A stretch of 64,000 nt of DNA from Thermodesulfobacteriota bacterium. Its GTDB lineage: Bacteria > Desulfobacterota > DSM-4660 > Desulfatiglandales > Desulfatiglandaceae. The notes under the pieces were generated by a model that searched no databases, was not told the DNA's origin, and worked only from the letters and a program-made list of their open reading frames with translations. This document shows positions 7,010 through 15,896 of this stretch, one piece after another; position 1 is the first letter of the stretch; every line of letters starts with the position of its first letter. The stretch is from positions 1 to 64,000 of the forward strand of contig JANQDY010000183.1 in the NCBI GenBank assembly GCA_028278625.1, in the 5' to 3' direction. The translations under genes were made by a program, and so were the position numbers.

Positions 7010-8539
7010 ATGATACTATTTCAGAACAGTCCTTTATCGGTATGCTTCTTCTTGCTGTTCCTTATTTTGAACTGGGGGTGTGATTCCTCTAATTCCATAA
7101 GTGGGGGCTCAGCAGCCCCGGTCTGTAGCCTAACTTACAACCTGCCTGCCGACATGAAAACCTCATGGCAGTGTACAAATTCTTACGATCAAGATCAATG
7201 CGATTTCGACCACTTTTCCTGGCAGACGTTCCTGGCCCTGAACGCACCTGACGTAGGCGATCAATTAAGCACTTCCGGTGACAATCCGACCCAGTGGAAC
7301 CGATGGTCTTCCACAGCCGATCTTCTGAATCAGGGGTCAACCCCCGGGGCATCCGGTTCCCGGTATTATCCGGAGGCATGCCAGTCCGTCCCCGAACACC
7401 AGCGATACAGAGTCATTCAACAAATAGGCAAAATCGATGACTCATTCCTTGAGGCACAAACCGGCGGTCTCTCCTCGGACCCTGTCATCGCCGCCAATGG
7501 TAGGTTTGTGCGCTACGAAATTCTATTAAGCCCCGCAACTTACGATTGGGTGGTAACTCAAGGACTCAATACCGTGACCACCCTAAAGGCCTGGGCCGAA
7601 GCCGGGATAGATGTTACTTTCATCTGCGGCGATGGCGCTTACGAGGGCGGCGATCCAGCCGATTCCCGGATGGGAGCCATTGTCATGAAGAATGCTTGGA
7701 TGGATATTACCGGATTCAACAGGGAAGACTACCATATTGAGGAATTGTTGGTCTACACCCCCGGCTTCAGGAATAGCACGGGACAAGAAACCTGTGAAAT
7801 CAAAGAGATGGCCCTGGTGGGTATGCACATCGCTCACAAAACCCTGAGCCAGCCCAATTGGATTTGGTCAACCTTTGAGCATGTAAACAATGCCCCGGAC
7901 TGTACCGCGTTGCCGGAAGACGGGAATGAAGATGGGGACAACGGGGCTTCCGTTGCATGTGGGGATTCCGAAGGCCGTGAATGGAACTTCTTCGGCTCCG
8001 TCTGTGACGAGGGCAATGCCTGCCAGGTCTGCAATACAGTGCCGGAATCCAACGCCCCAACCGGCCAATGCATCAACCCTTCAAACCCCGATGCAACCGC
8101 TTGGTGTGTTGATCAGCCGCCAAATCCTGTTTTGGGACTGTCCAGAATATGCCGCCAGTTTCCGGTCAGTTCCATCTATTTTACCGCTGACGACTGGAAC
8201 GCCGGATGCCGGGATATCTTGAGGGGTGGCGTTTGGGAGAACTATGCACTTATCTCAACCCAGTGGATCCCCCAGGAAAGCGGCACCGCCTGCATCAATA
8301 ATCAGACGGCGGTTGAGGCCACCGATCCTCTTCCCAAAACCCCCGTTAAGGGCAAAGACGGCAGTGAAAGACCATTTTTGGGCAATACCTCCATGGAAAG
8401 CTATGGGCGACCCAATTGTGCGGGCTGCCACATGAAAAGCAACAACACCACTTTCGTCATCGACGGTGAAGATTTCAGCATTGCCAGCGATTTCATGTAT
8501 TGGCTGGTACTTGAGGTGCCGGCCGCGAATAACCCGTAG
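7010..8539 (+). CDS. Exported lipoprotein with a single c-type haem site
   Basis: 509 residues. A lipoprotein signal peptide ends at LILNWGC, with the lipidated Cys at 24. The mature protein is acidic and Cys-rich (many CxxC-like pairs, suggesting disulfides) and includes FSWQTFLALNAP, a motif I associate with an uncharacterised family of large exported proteins. A single haem c attachment motif CAGCH lies at 470-474 near the C-terminus. It would be anchored to a membrane and face the periplasm or outside, perhaps carrying out electron transfer. The function is unknown. GAAAGGG lies upstream of the ATG. An MFS gene follows after 29 bases. Confidence 0.8.
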   Translation: MILFQNSPLSVCFFLLFLILNWGCDSSNSISGGSAAPVCSLTYNLPADMKTSWQCTNSYDQDQCDFDHFSWQTFLALNAPDVGDQLSTSGDNPTQWNRWSSTADLLNQGSTPGASGSRYYPEACQSVPEHQRYRVIQQIGKIDDSFLEAQTGGLSSDPVIAANGRFVRYEILLSPATYDWVVTQGLNTVTTLKAWAEAGIDVTFICGDGAYEGGDPADSRMGAIVMKNAWMDITGFNREDYHIEELLVYTPGFRNSTGQETCEIKEMALVGMHIAHKTLSQPNWIWSTFEHVNNAPDCTALPEDGNEDGDNGASVACGDSEGREWNFFGSVCDEGNACQVCNTVPESNAPTGQCINPSNPDATAWCVDQPPNPVLGLSRICRQFPVSSIYFTADDWNAGCRDILRGGVWENYALISTQWIPQESGTACINNQTAVEATDPLPKTPVKGKDGSERPFLGNTSMESYGRPNCAGCHMKSNNTTFVIDGEDFSIASDFMYWLVLEVPAANNP

Positions 8540-8568
8540 CGGAAAGCCTGGAGAAATCGGAGGGAAAC

Positions 8569-9759
8569 ATGGAAGGGGAAATCAGGGTCAAGAGACCATT
8601 GCTTGTCTTTTCAATTGTGGCGATCACAACTTTCATTCTTGGCTCGGCGGTAGATGTTTTTGTCCCATCGTTGCCACACATTGCTGCCTATTTCCACGCC
8701 AACGCAGCCGAAACACGATTGGCCGTTACCGTCTACCTGATCGCATATGGCATTTTTCAATTGGTCTACGGCAGCATATCGGATCGTTTCGGTAGGAAGA
8801 AAGTGCTGGTTTTTTCCTTGGTTGGATATTCCCTTTCCTCATATCTGATCACGCTTACAACCAGCATTACCCTGTTTTTAGTTATAAGGTTTCTCCAAGG
8901 CATGTTCACGGGCGGTGTGGGTGTGGTAAATCGCGCGGTATTGAGCGACAGTTTTTCCGGTAAAACTTTGTCAAAATACGCGAGCTATGTACTCATTGCC
9001 TGGGCAGCCGGCCCTATCATCTCACCCTTTATCGGGGGCTACCTGCAGGACTTTTTCGGCTGGAAATCCTGCTTCTATTTCTTGACCATTTATACGGCGT
9101 TCTGTTTCCTATTGGTTGCCCTTTTCCTTCCGGAAACCTGTTCAAATTGTTTTGGCACAAAACTGACACAATTGGCAAGGAGCTACAAGGACGTTTTCCT
9201 AAACAAGTATTTTGTCTCAGGGGCACTGATCTGTGGAATGATGTATGGATTCATTACCGTATATAACGTTGTCGGTCCTTTTCTCATTGAAACAGAACTG
9301 AAGTATAGCGCCGTTGTCTATGGGCATGTGGCGCTGGCACTTGGGATTTCGTGGACAATAGGAATTATGATCTTCCGCTACCTGCTCTCAAAATCAAAAA
9401 CCAAAAACAGTACCAACATATTCCTGGCAGCAGCTCTCGCCTTGAGCTTTGCATGGCTGATTGTGGGGATAAGCACACCCATGAATCTGGCCACCACCTT
9501 TACACCAGCGCTTATTCTGTTCATTTGCGGCGCCGTCGTTTTCACCGGCATATTTGCAAAGACGCTGGGTCTTTTCCCTCATGCGGGCGGTACCGCCAGC
9601 GCAGCCCTAGGGAGTCTGTTTTCAATCGTATCAGGGATTTGTTCCGGTATTGCCAGCTTTCTTGAATCAGATTCCCTTGTCCCCGTGAGCGTTGCATTTC
9701 TGGCATTAGCGCTTCTGAGCCTTATCCTCTTCAGATATGTCGTCAATCGTGCCCAATAG
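8569..9759 (+). CDS. MFS exporter, Bcr/CflA family
   Basis: 396 residues with about 12 membrane helices. The N-terminal half shows DVFVPSLPHIAAYF (motif in TM1 of Bcr/CflA drug exporters), YGSISDRFGRKKVL (MFS motif A between TM2 and TM3) and RFLQGMFTGGVGVVNRAVLSD (TM4). Family members expel drugs or small metabolites by proton antiport; the substrate here is unknown. The ATG has GGAGG seven bases upstream. It follows the haem lipoprotein gene closely and is probably co-transcribed with it. Confidence 0.88.
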   Translation: MEGEIRVKRPLLVFSIVAITTFILGSAVDVFVPSLPHIAAYFHANAAETRLAVTVYLIAYGIFQLVYGSISDRFGRKKVLVFSLVGYSLSSYLITLTTSITLFLVIRFLQGMFTGGVGVVNRAVLSDSFSGKTLSKYASYVLIAWAAGPIISPFIGGYLQDFFGWKSCFYFLTIYTAFCFLLVALFLPETCSNCFGTKLTQLARSYKDVFLNKYFVSGALICGMMYGFITVYNVVGPFLIETELKYSAVVYGHVALALGISWTIGIMIFRYLLSKSKTKNSTNIFLAAALALSFAWLIVGISTPMNLATTFTPALILFICGAVVFTGIFAKTLGLFPHAGGTASAALGSLFSIVSGICSGIASFLESDSLVPVSVAFLALALLSLILFRYVVNRAQ

Positions 9760-9837
9760 AGGATGGAACAACTCACCGAAAGGTCCGTGAACCTGGAAAG
9801 GGTGAAACCGGTTTTCCAGTGGACGACTGTGGATTTG

Positions 9838-10710
9838 TCAGTTGCTCCGAAAAACCAGTTCGGCAAGTACGTCATTAAATGCTTCGGGCTCCTCGAAGAA
9901 CGGAAGATGGCCGCTTTGTTCCATAACCTTGAGGCGACAATCGGGGATCTCATTTGACACATAATCGCCGGTTTTAGGCCCGAAACAAAGATGTCCCGAA
10001 TTCCCATAGACGGCCAGACTGGGAACCGACACATTCTTGAGCACTGACGTGTAGTCTCCCATCAGGTAATCGCAATAGGCCGCAATGGCCGCCGGGGTGG
10101 GCGTTTTCATGTGCTCTCTGAACATCCACTCCAAAACTTCGGGACTTGCGTCTCCCTTTTTGAACATGGTTTTGATAAACGCCCTGCCAAAGGCGATCCG
10201 ATCCTGCTCCACCGCACCGAAAGATCTGTTCATCCCTTCAAAATTATAATTCTTTAAAGAGTGTATGTTCCATTCCTCTGGGGAAAATGGAAACGGCGTC
10301 ACTTCCACCAGCGCCAGTGCGGAAAGCCTGTCACCACCGAACCGCCGCCAGTATGCCAGCACAACGGGGCCCGCCAGAGACCATCCCGCCAGCACAACTC
10401 CATCGAGATTTAGCGCCGTGATAACCGCGCGAACATCGGTGGCATAACCCTCAATGGTGTGTCCTTCCATGGTTTTTGATGAATTCCCGTGGGCCCGAAG
10501 GTCCATTGTCACCACCTGGTACCGATCCCTCAGTCCCGCCATTTGATGACGCCAGAACGCCCCGCTCATGGTCCATCCATGCACCAGCAGGATGGGGGTC
10601 CCAGACCCCGCCGTTTCAACGTAAATGCGACACCCGTCGAGAGCCGTCGCAAGACCGGCTTTCTTTCCGTTTGAATCTTCATGGATCAGATGAAACCCGT
10701 TCCCGTTCAT
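9838..10710 (-). CDS. Alpha/beta-fold hydrolase
   Basis: 290 residues. LLVHGWTMSG (oxyanion loop) is followed by the nucleophile elbow GWSLAG with Ser111, and a catalytic His at about 268 (SGHLPFFEEP). The closest general class is the haloperoxidase/esterase-like hydrolases acting on small esters or related compounds; the substrate cannot be read. There is no signal peptide, so it is cytoplasmic. It is convergent with the MFS gene and lies downstream of pckG, but a strong terminator between them argues for separate transcription. Confidence 0.85.
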   Translation of the reverse strand: MNGNGFHLIHEDSNGKKAGLATALDGCRIYVETAGSGTPILLVHGWTMSGAFWRHQMAGLRDRYQVVTMDLRAHGNSSKTMEGHTIEGYATDVRAVITALNLDGVVLAGWSLAGPVVLAYWRRFGGDRLSALALVEVTPFPFSPEEWNIHSLKNYNFEGMNRSFGAVEQDRIAFGRAFIKTMFKKGDASPEVLEWMFREHMKTPTPAAIAAYCDYLMGDYTSVLKNVSVPSLAVYGNSGHLCFGPKTGDYVSNEIPDCRLKVMEQSGHLPFFEEPEAFNDVLAELVFRSN

Positions 10711-10724
10711 GATGGTGTCTCCCT

Positions 10725-10762
10725 AAAAAAAAGGCAGCACGCCCCAACAAAAGCGCCCTGCC
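10725..10762 (-). terminator. Rho-independent terminator of pckG
   Basis: Read on the minus strand: stem GGCAG-G-GCGC pairing with GCGT-G-CTGCC, a short loop, then a run of eight T. It lies between the pckG stop and the hydrolase start. Confidence 0.75.
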
Positions 10763-10800
10763 CCATGGTCGATGTCTTCAGATAGACAAATAGAAATTGA

Positions 10801-12762
10801 TCACGCCATCAACTCTGCAGGCGTGACAATGGCTCCGAATTTCCCTTTAAGGGCCATTAATCCTTCCCGCTGCTCATCCAGAATCTCAAAGAGACGGGCC
10901 GGCACATCCGCCTCTTTCCCGTAGGCCTCTTTCTGCAAATCAATGCGGGCAACGATATTGTCAATGTACAGGGAAAACTGCTTCACATACAGCTCTTCCG
11001 GGTATTCCTTATCGATGATGTCTTTAAAGAGCGCCTTTAAATCCTCATATTTGGGCAGATAACCGACGGGTGTCAAAATGGCGTCAACATCCCCGTGAAA
11101 GCGCCTTTCAAGCCACCCCAGCCACACCTTCACATCTCTCTTTTCTCCCAGTAATTTTTTGGAATCCCCGCCTCTGGCCTCATGGGTCAGAAAATAGTTG
11201 AGGCCGGCCAGCACGGGTCGTTTATCATCGTCGATTTTGTCGCTGTTAAAGAATTTGAACTGTGCATCCATGTAGTCCGCCAGCGCACCCGGAATGAACG
11301 GGGCATTGGCCCACGGCGCCCGTTTCACACCGGTAGCCCCCACTTCCGTGGCCGTTGCCGCCGATACAATGGAAGCGCCGATCACCACTCCGTGATCCGG
11401 TGTGGGGGCCAGCCAGACCGGCGGCATGGTATCGCTGTCCCGGCCGCTATAGGTAAATACGCTGGTTTCCACACCCTGCGGGTCTTCTATGAGGGGAGAG
11501 CAGTTGGCAAGGGCCGATGCTTTCAGAGTGCATCTGGAATTGGGGTGGCTCATGGGAACGGGCTTGCCTTTTTCATCCACCATCCCCTCTTCCCAGGGTC
11601 CCTGGAAGTTGAATCCCTTTTTCGGATGTGTCTCACCATTACCCACCCAGTGGGGCACCTTGTCATTATCGATCAGCACATTCGACCAGATCACCTCGGT
11701 ACCGGGCTTTCTCAGACAATCCATCAGCAAGGGATCCCCCTCGCGGTTCACGTCCTCCACGATCCCGAAAATACCCGATTCCGGATTGATGGAGCGAACC
11801 GTGCCGTCATCCGCAATCCACATCTGTGCCAGATCATCACCCAGGAAGTGGGCGCCGGCCATTGCCGTGGTGGTCTTGCCGCAGCCGCTGGGGGCCGCCC
11901 CAGCAAACCAGGTCACCCGCCTTTTGTCGGGTCCCTCAATTCCCGTGATAAACATATGCTCGGCCAGATCGACACCCCGGTTGGTGTAAACGGACCTGTC
12001 CACTGAAAAGCGATGATTCCCTTTTTTAAGGAGCAGTGTATTGCCCGCATAGGTACAATTCATGCTGTAGGTGGTCTGAAAGCTTCGATCCATGAAAACT
12101 CTGGCATTGGGAAGGTCTTCGGTTCGATTCAACCCCTCGCTGTGGATGTTTGAATAGAAATGGCCCAACCGCTCAACCTCTTCATCGAAGTGATCAAAGA
12201 CATTCCGATAAAGTAGCTCCGCGCTGTGACAAACGTACAGAGAACTGGTCACCTCAATGGCCGGATTGGAACCCGGGGAACCGATGGGACCGCGGTTGTA
12301 AAACCCGATGATCATGGTCTTGTCCTTCATGATGCCGCTCATGGTGTCTCGAACGACTTCAAGGGCTTCATCGCGATCCATGCGATTGGCCAGGGAGCTG
12401 ATTTGCTCATCCGGATTGGCGATGTAGAAGGTGCGATCGATGATTCGTCCCTGTTCGGCAGCCAGATCAAAGTGAATGGTATGATCCTCCATTGCCAGTT
12501 TCGTTTCTTCCCCTTTTTCGAGAGACATCCCGCGCACCTTCTGAACATGCTCATCCGACCCGGTATTGACAAAAATATCGTCGGGACCACAGACCACGAT
12601 GGCATTTGCGATCTTTAAAAGCGCCTCCGCATTCTTGATTTTGCGAATATTGACAAGGTTCTCCGCATCCATGTGTTTTTCGAAAATATTCTGGGCCTCA
12701 TCGATCGTCGTAACACCGCCGAGTTTTTGAATAATGTCGTAACCTACCTTGTTCTGCAGCAT
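10801..12762 (-). CDS. pckG: Phosphoenolpyruvate carboxykinase, GTP-dependent
   Basis: Converts oxaloacetate plus GTP to PEP, CO2 and GDP in the cytoplasm, linking C4 acids to gluconeogenesis or running in reverse. The 653 residues fit the GTP class (about 600-660). The kinase P-loop FAGAAPSGCGKTTTA falls at about 287-301, YAGNTLLLKKGNHR and NFQGPWEEGM are class-typical, and ATATEVGATG lies in the C-terminal lobe. I chose the ATG at 12762 because AAGGAG lies nine bases upstream; in-frame ATGs at 12771 and 12789 would add up to nine residues but lack properly spaced ribosome sites. It is monocistronic, with a terminator downstream. Confidence 0.95.
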   Translation of the reverse strand: MLQNKVGYDIIQKLGGVTTIDEAQNIFEKHMDAENLVNIRKIKNAEALLKIANAIVVCGPDDIFVNTGSDEHVQKVRGMSLEKGEETKLAMEDHTIHFDLAAEQGRIIDRTFYIANPDEQISSLANRMDRDEALEVVRDTMSGIMKDKTMIIGFYNRGPIGSPGSNPAIEVTSSLYVCHSAELLYRNVFDHFDEEVERLGHFYSNIHSEGLNRTEDLPNARVFMDRSFQTTYSMNCTYAGNTLLLKKGNHRFSVDRSVYTNRGVDLAEHMFITGIEGPDKRRVTWFAGAAPSGCGKTTTAMAGAHFLGDDLAQMWIADDGTVRSINPESGIFGIVEDVNREGDPLLMDCLRKPGTEVIWSNVLIDNDKVPHWVGNGETHPKKGFNFQGPWEEGMVDEKGKPVPMSHPNSRCTLKASALANCSPLIEDPQGVETSVFTYSGRDSDTMPPVWLAPTPDHGVVIGASIVSAATATEVGATGVKRAPWANAPFIPGALADYMDAQFKFFNSDKIDDDKRPVLAGLNYFLTHEARGGDSKKLLGEKRDVKVWLGWLERRFHGDVDAILTPVGYLPKYEDLKALFKDIIDKEYPEELYVKQFSLYIDNIVARIDLQKEAYGKEADVPARLFEILDEQREGLMALKGKFGAIVTPAELMA

Positions 12763-13084
12763 CTCATACATCTCCTTTTCTGGGAACATCTCCGAAAAAA
12801 TGACAAAAGCGTTGCCAAGAGCTCGCTCAAGAATAACGTCATTTTTGTTCGTCTGAGCGTCAATTCCGGGAAGCTATTTCTGAGTAAGGCCTAGGCTTTC
12901 TATGAAAAAATATGGAGTTTATGTGAAATGATCTTTGGAGTCAAGAAGTAAAAAATCGGCATCCACCTAAAATTTTTAAACAATTAGTACAATATTGTTT
13001 AATATGGAGGTTAAGAGAATCGTCCTTTTTGAGGACCATTGGGATCTCCATGAACAGATGGCAGGAATCAAAAGCGATATTGAC
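12763..13084. promoter_or_regulatory. Upstream region of pckG with inverted repeat
   Basis: About 320 bases between pckG and the sat terminator. No gene is supported. TTAAACAAT (12976-12984) and ATTGTTTAA (12994-13002) form a perfect 9-base inverted repeat with a 9-base gap, a candidate operator or weak hairpin. The surrounding DNA is AT-rich, as expected for a promoter region reading into pckG. Confidence 0.4.
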
Positions 13085-13119
13085 AAAAAAAACGCTCACC
13101 GGATACTCCCGGCGAGCGC
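13085..13119 (-). terminator. Rho-independent terminator of sat
   Basis: On the minus strand, CGCTCGCCGG pairs with CCGGTGAGCG (one G-T pair) around a 6-base loop and is followed by eight T. It lies 39 bases beyond the sat stop. Confidence 0.9.
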
Positions 13120-13157
13120 TTCATTTAAAAAGTTGATGATCCGGTTATACCAAAAAG

Positions 13158-14348
13158 CTACTTGGCGGCTTCGGACTGATAGTAATCCATCAGGATCTTG
13201 GCCACTTCCGGACGTGCAAACTCCGTGGGCAGATCCTGGCCAGCAGCCAGCATTTCCCGAACTTTGGTACCTGACAGGAAGACCCAGTCATCTTTGGTAT
13301 GATCGGTGACGCTACCCATCATGATAACCTTCCCCAACTTCTTGGAATAAGCGGTGTGATCGCCGCGGTAGATGTCGATGAGCAGATCGTCTTTGGTAAT
13401 GTCGTCAAAGATTGTCTGGGCATCAAAACCGCCATAATAGTCGCCGACACCGGCGTGATCGCGGCCGACGATCAGATGGGTGCAGCCCATGTTCTGGCGG
13501 AATACCGCGTGAAGCACGGCCTCTTTGGGTCCGGCATAAAGCATATCAAAACCGTATCCGGTGATCAGACAGGTGTTGGGCTCAAAGTACAGCTCAACCA
13601 TCTTTCGGATGGCGGCGTCACGGACGTCAGCCGGAATGTCGCCCGGTTTCAGTTTGCCCAGCAGCATGTGGATGACTGCGCCGTCAGCATTGACCGCTTC
13701 CATGGCCATCTTGGTCAGGCCCTCATGGGCCCGATGCATGGGGTTACGGGTCTGGAACGCCACCACCGTTTCCCAGCCCAGTTTGCCGATTTCGTCGCGG
13801 ATCTGCACGGCGGTTCTGAAGGTTTCGGGAAATTCCTTGTCAAAGTAAGAGTAGTTCAGTACCTGGATGGGGCCGGCAATACCGATTTTACCGACAGTGT
13901 TAAAGGCTTTGACACCAGGATGATCCATATCGAGGGTGCGGAAAATACTCTCGGTCATCTCTTTCATCTCTTCATCGGTATATTCCTCGATGGCTTCAAC
14001 ATCCTGAATGGCGATCACGGGATTGCCTTCCACGTTGGGGTCCAAAAGGGCGATGCGTTTGGCATCTTTGATGGCACTGGCATCTTCCACCATGTTGAGC
14101 ACGGGGGTGGGCCAGAACAGGCCGTTGGTCATATGCATGTCTTTGGCCACGGACAGGGCATCGGCCTTGTTCATGAAACCGGTCAGCGGGTTGAAGTATC
14201 CGGAGCCGAGCATCACGGCGTTACCGGCGGCGGCAGAGCAGATAACGATTGAAGGGAGCCCTTCGGCTTCCTTTATCAGCTCGGCGCGCTTGGCGTCGTC
14301 TTCAACGTACAAAGGGTTCAGGGTATCGGATCCATGGGGTTTAATCAT
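13158..14348 (-). CDS. sat: Sulfate adenylyltransferase (ATP sulfurylase), dissimilatory type
   Basis: Activates sulfate with ATP to give APS and PPi, the first step of dissimilatory sulfate reduction, in the cytoplasm. The 396 residues match the homo-oligomeric Sat of sulfate reducers. The nucleotide-binding motif QTRNPMHRAHEG spans 199-210, and GRDHAGVGDYYG and SGTKVREMLAAG are the other signature segments. There is no APS-kinase extension. AGGAG precedes the ATG by nine bases. It is monocistronic with a strong terminator; aprAB and qmo genes are not in the window. Its presence is the main clue to the organism's lifestyle. Confidence 0.96.
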   Translation of the reverse strand: MIKPHGSDTLNPLYVEDDAKRAELIKEAEGLPSIVICSAAAGNAVMLGSGYFNPLTGFMNKADALSVAKDMHMTNGLFWPTPVLNMVEDASAIKDAKRIALLDPNVEGNPVIAIQDVEAIEEYTDEEMKEMTESIFRTLDMDHPGVKAFNTVGKIGIAGPIQVLNYSYFDKEFPETFRTAVQIRDEIGKLGWETVVAFQTRNPMHRAHEGLTKMAMEAVNADGAVIHMLLGKLKPGDIPADVRDAAIRKMVELYFEPNTCLITGYGFDMLYAGPKEAVLHAVFRQNMGCTHLIVGRDHAGVGDYYGGFDAQTIFDDITKDDLLIDIYRGDHTAYSKKLGKVIMMGSVTDHTKDDWVFLSGTKVREMLAAGQDLPTEFARPEVAKILMDYYQSEAAK

Positions 14349-14723
14349 TGTTTCTTCTCCTATTTTCTAATCTTAATGGGTTAACAAAAACTATCACACT
14401 TCCAACAACATGGCCGCGCTTAAGTGCAGGCCACAGGGCAACTAAAATCTGTTCCGGAGGATCTTTTGCGGCACACAATACATAACTCGCCCGCATAAAA
14501 CAAAAGTCAACTAGCATGTTCTTAAATACATGTCAATAATAACTTTGTGCAATTATTCACGCCATGGCATCAGGAAGCGTTCCAGTCTGCTTCCTCGCGT
14601 TTTTTTTTAAGAAAACACTTGTCAACACCGACGACAAGGATTATTGTTGACCAGGTGGTCACCCAGATCACTGTCAACAAATAATTTTTGTCACGGTGCA
14701 AGGTCACGGCAGAATCGGATATC
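14349..14723. promoter_or_regulatory. Divergent sat / mqnE control region
   Basis: 375 bases without a gene, serving two divergent promoters. Toward sat, a TTGACA on the minus strand (14531-14536) lies about 190 bases before the ATG, so sat may have a long leader. Toward mqnE, the last 110 bases hold a cluster of dyads (listed separately). No riboswitch was recognised. Confidence 0.45.
14617..14682. promoter_or_regulatory. Cluster of GTCAACA/TGTTGAC heptamers upstream of mqnE
   Basis: CTTGTC (14618-14623) and GACAAG (14633-14638) form one dyad. TTGTTGAC (14644-14651) and GTCAACAA (14673-14680) form another, enclosing GGTGGTCACC (14654-14663). GTCAACA also occurs at 14621-14627. Three copies of the heptamer in about 60 bases suggest a repressor or activator site for the mqn operon. 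Confidence 0.4.
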
Positions 14724-15896
14724 ATGAAAACAACTCATACGATCAACGATTATCTTTCAGATGATCTCCTTTCAAGCATCATGGATCCCCGCATTCGCGC
14801 AATCGGGGAAAAACTGCTCCTAAATGAACGGTTAACACGGGAAGACGGCCTTGCCTGTTTCAACACAATGGACCTCAACGGTCTTGGAACGGTCGCCTCG
14901 GCCGTTAAAAGATCGTTCCACGGTGACAAAGCTTTTTTCATCTCCAATCACCATCTCAATTATACCAATGTGTGCGAAAACCGGTGTCGTTTCTGCGCGT
15001 TTCACCGCTCTCCCGATGCGAAGGACGCCCACACCCATACCCACGAGGAAGCAGCTGCGGTCATCGCACAAAGCCCTGTGGCGGATTTGAGAGAGGTCCA
15101 CGTGGTGGGCGGATGCCATCCCCACCTTCCCATTGATTATTACACGGGCCTTTTGGAAACCCTCTCGCAGGCCCGGCCCGGCCTTGAACTGAAAGCCTTT
15201 ACAGCCGTTGAAATCGATCATATGGCCAATAAAGCCCGGATCTCCTCCATGGAATGTCTGAAAGCGCTCAAGGCGGCGGGCTTGGCGGCCATGCCGGGAG
15301 GGGGCGCCGAAGTCTTTTCAGAGCGTGTCCGACAGGCCCTCTTTCCCCGGAAGATCCCGGCAAGCCGCTGGCTGGAAATTCATGGGGAAGCCCACGCCTT
15401 GGATATCGGTACCAATGCAACGCTGCTTTTCGGCCATATGGAGACAATGGAAGAACGGGTTGAGCATCTCTTTCGGTTGCGGGAGATGCAGGACAGGACC
15501 AATGGTTTTAAGGCATTCATCGGACTCCCCTTTCATCCTGAAAACACACCGTTGGCGCATCTGCCGGGCCCCACGGGTGTGGACATCCTCAAAACCATTG
15601 CCGCGGCCCGGTTGATCCTTGACAATATCACCCATATAAAGGCTTACTGGGTGATGATGGGCCTGAAACTGACACAGACGGCCCTTCATTTCGGGGCCGA
15701 TGATCTCGAAGGGACCATTGTAAAGGAACGGATCGCCCACCAGGCAGGAGCCATGACCGCAAAGGGACTAACCCGCGGGCGCCTCATAGAAATGATTGAA
15801 GAGGCCGGCCTCATTCCCGAACAGCGGGACACCTTTCACCAGCCTATCCAAAACACTCAGCAAAATGACGCCATCTTCGCTCAGAGAAATCATTGA
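14724..15896 (+). CDS. mqnE: Aminofutalosine synthase, radical SAM
   Basis: First radical SAM step of the futalosine menaquinone pathway: joins the enolpyruvyl-benzoate product of MqnA to the adenosyl moiety of SAM, giving aminofutalosine. 390 residues. The [4Fe-4S] motif CxxxCxxC is CENRCRFC (C84, C88, C91), preceded by NHHLNYTNVC, which is typical of MqnE. GGGAEVFS and the C-terminal LHFGADDLEGTI are shared with MqnC. The ATG at 14724 starts where homologues begin; an upstream TTG at 14688 is possible. It overlaps mqnC, so the operon is tightly coupled. Confidence 0.94.
   Translation: MKTTHTINDYLSDDLLSSIMDPRIRAIGEKLLLNERLTREDGLACFNTMDLNGLGTVASAVKRSFHGDKAFFISNHHLNYTNVCENRCRFCAFHRSPDAKDAHTHTHEEAAAVIAQSPVADLREVHVVGGCHPHLPIDYYTGLLETLSQARPGLELKAFTAVEIDHMANKARISSMECLKALKAAGLAAMPGGGAEVFSERVRQALFPRKIPASRWLEIHGEAHALDIGTNATLLFGHMETMEERVEHLFRLREMQDRTNGFKAFIGLPFHPENTPLAHLPGPTGVDILKTIAAARLILDNITHIKAYWVMMGLKLTQTALHFGADDLEGTIVKERIAHQAGAMTAKGLTRGRLIEMIEEAGLIPEQRDTFHQPIQNTQQNDAIFAQRNH

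Noticed and set aside
6738..7013. 91-codon frame between the decayed repeat and the haem lipoprotein
   Set aside because: Starts inside the PAS remnant in another frame, has no ribosome site and no protein-like pattern.
11182..12006. Long open frame on the plus strand opposite pckG
   Set aside because: It mirrors the codon pattern of the certain pckG gene, has no ribosome site, and its composition is unlike a real protein.
12995..13309. Plus-strand frame starting near an inverted repeat before pckG
   Set aside because: It runs through the sat terminator and into sat on the opposite strand.
13299..14252. 317-codon open frame opposite sat
   Set aside because: Shadow of sat; Gly/His/Asp-rich product typical of an antisense frame.
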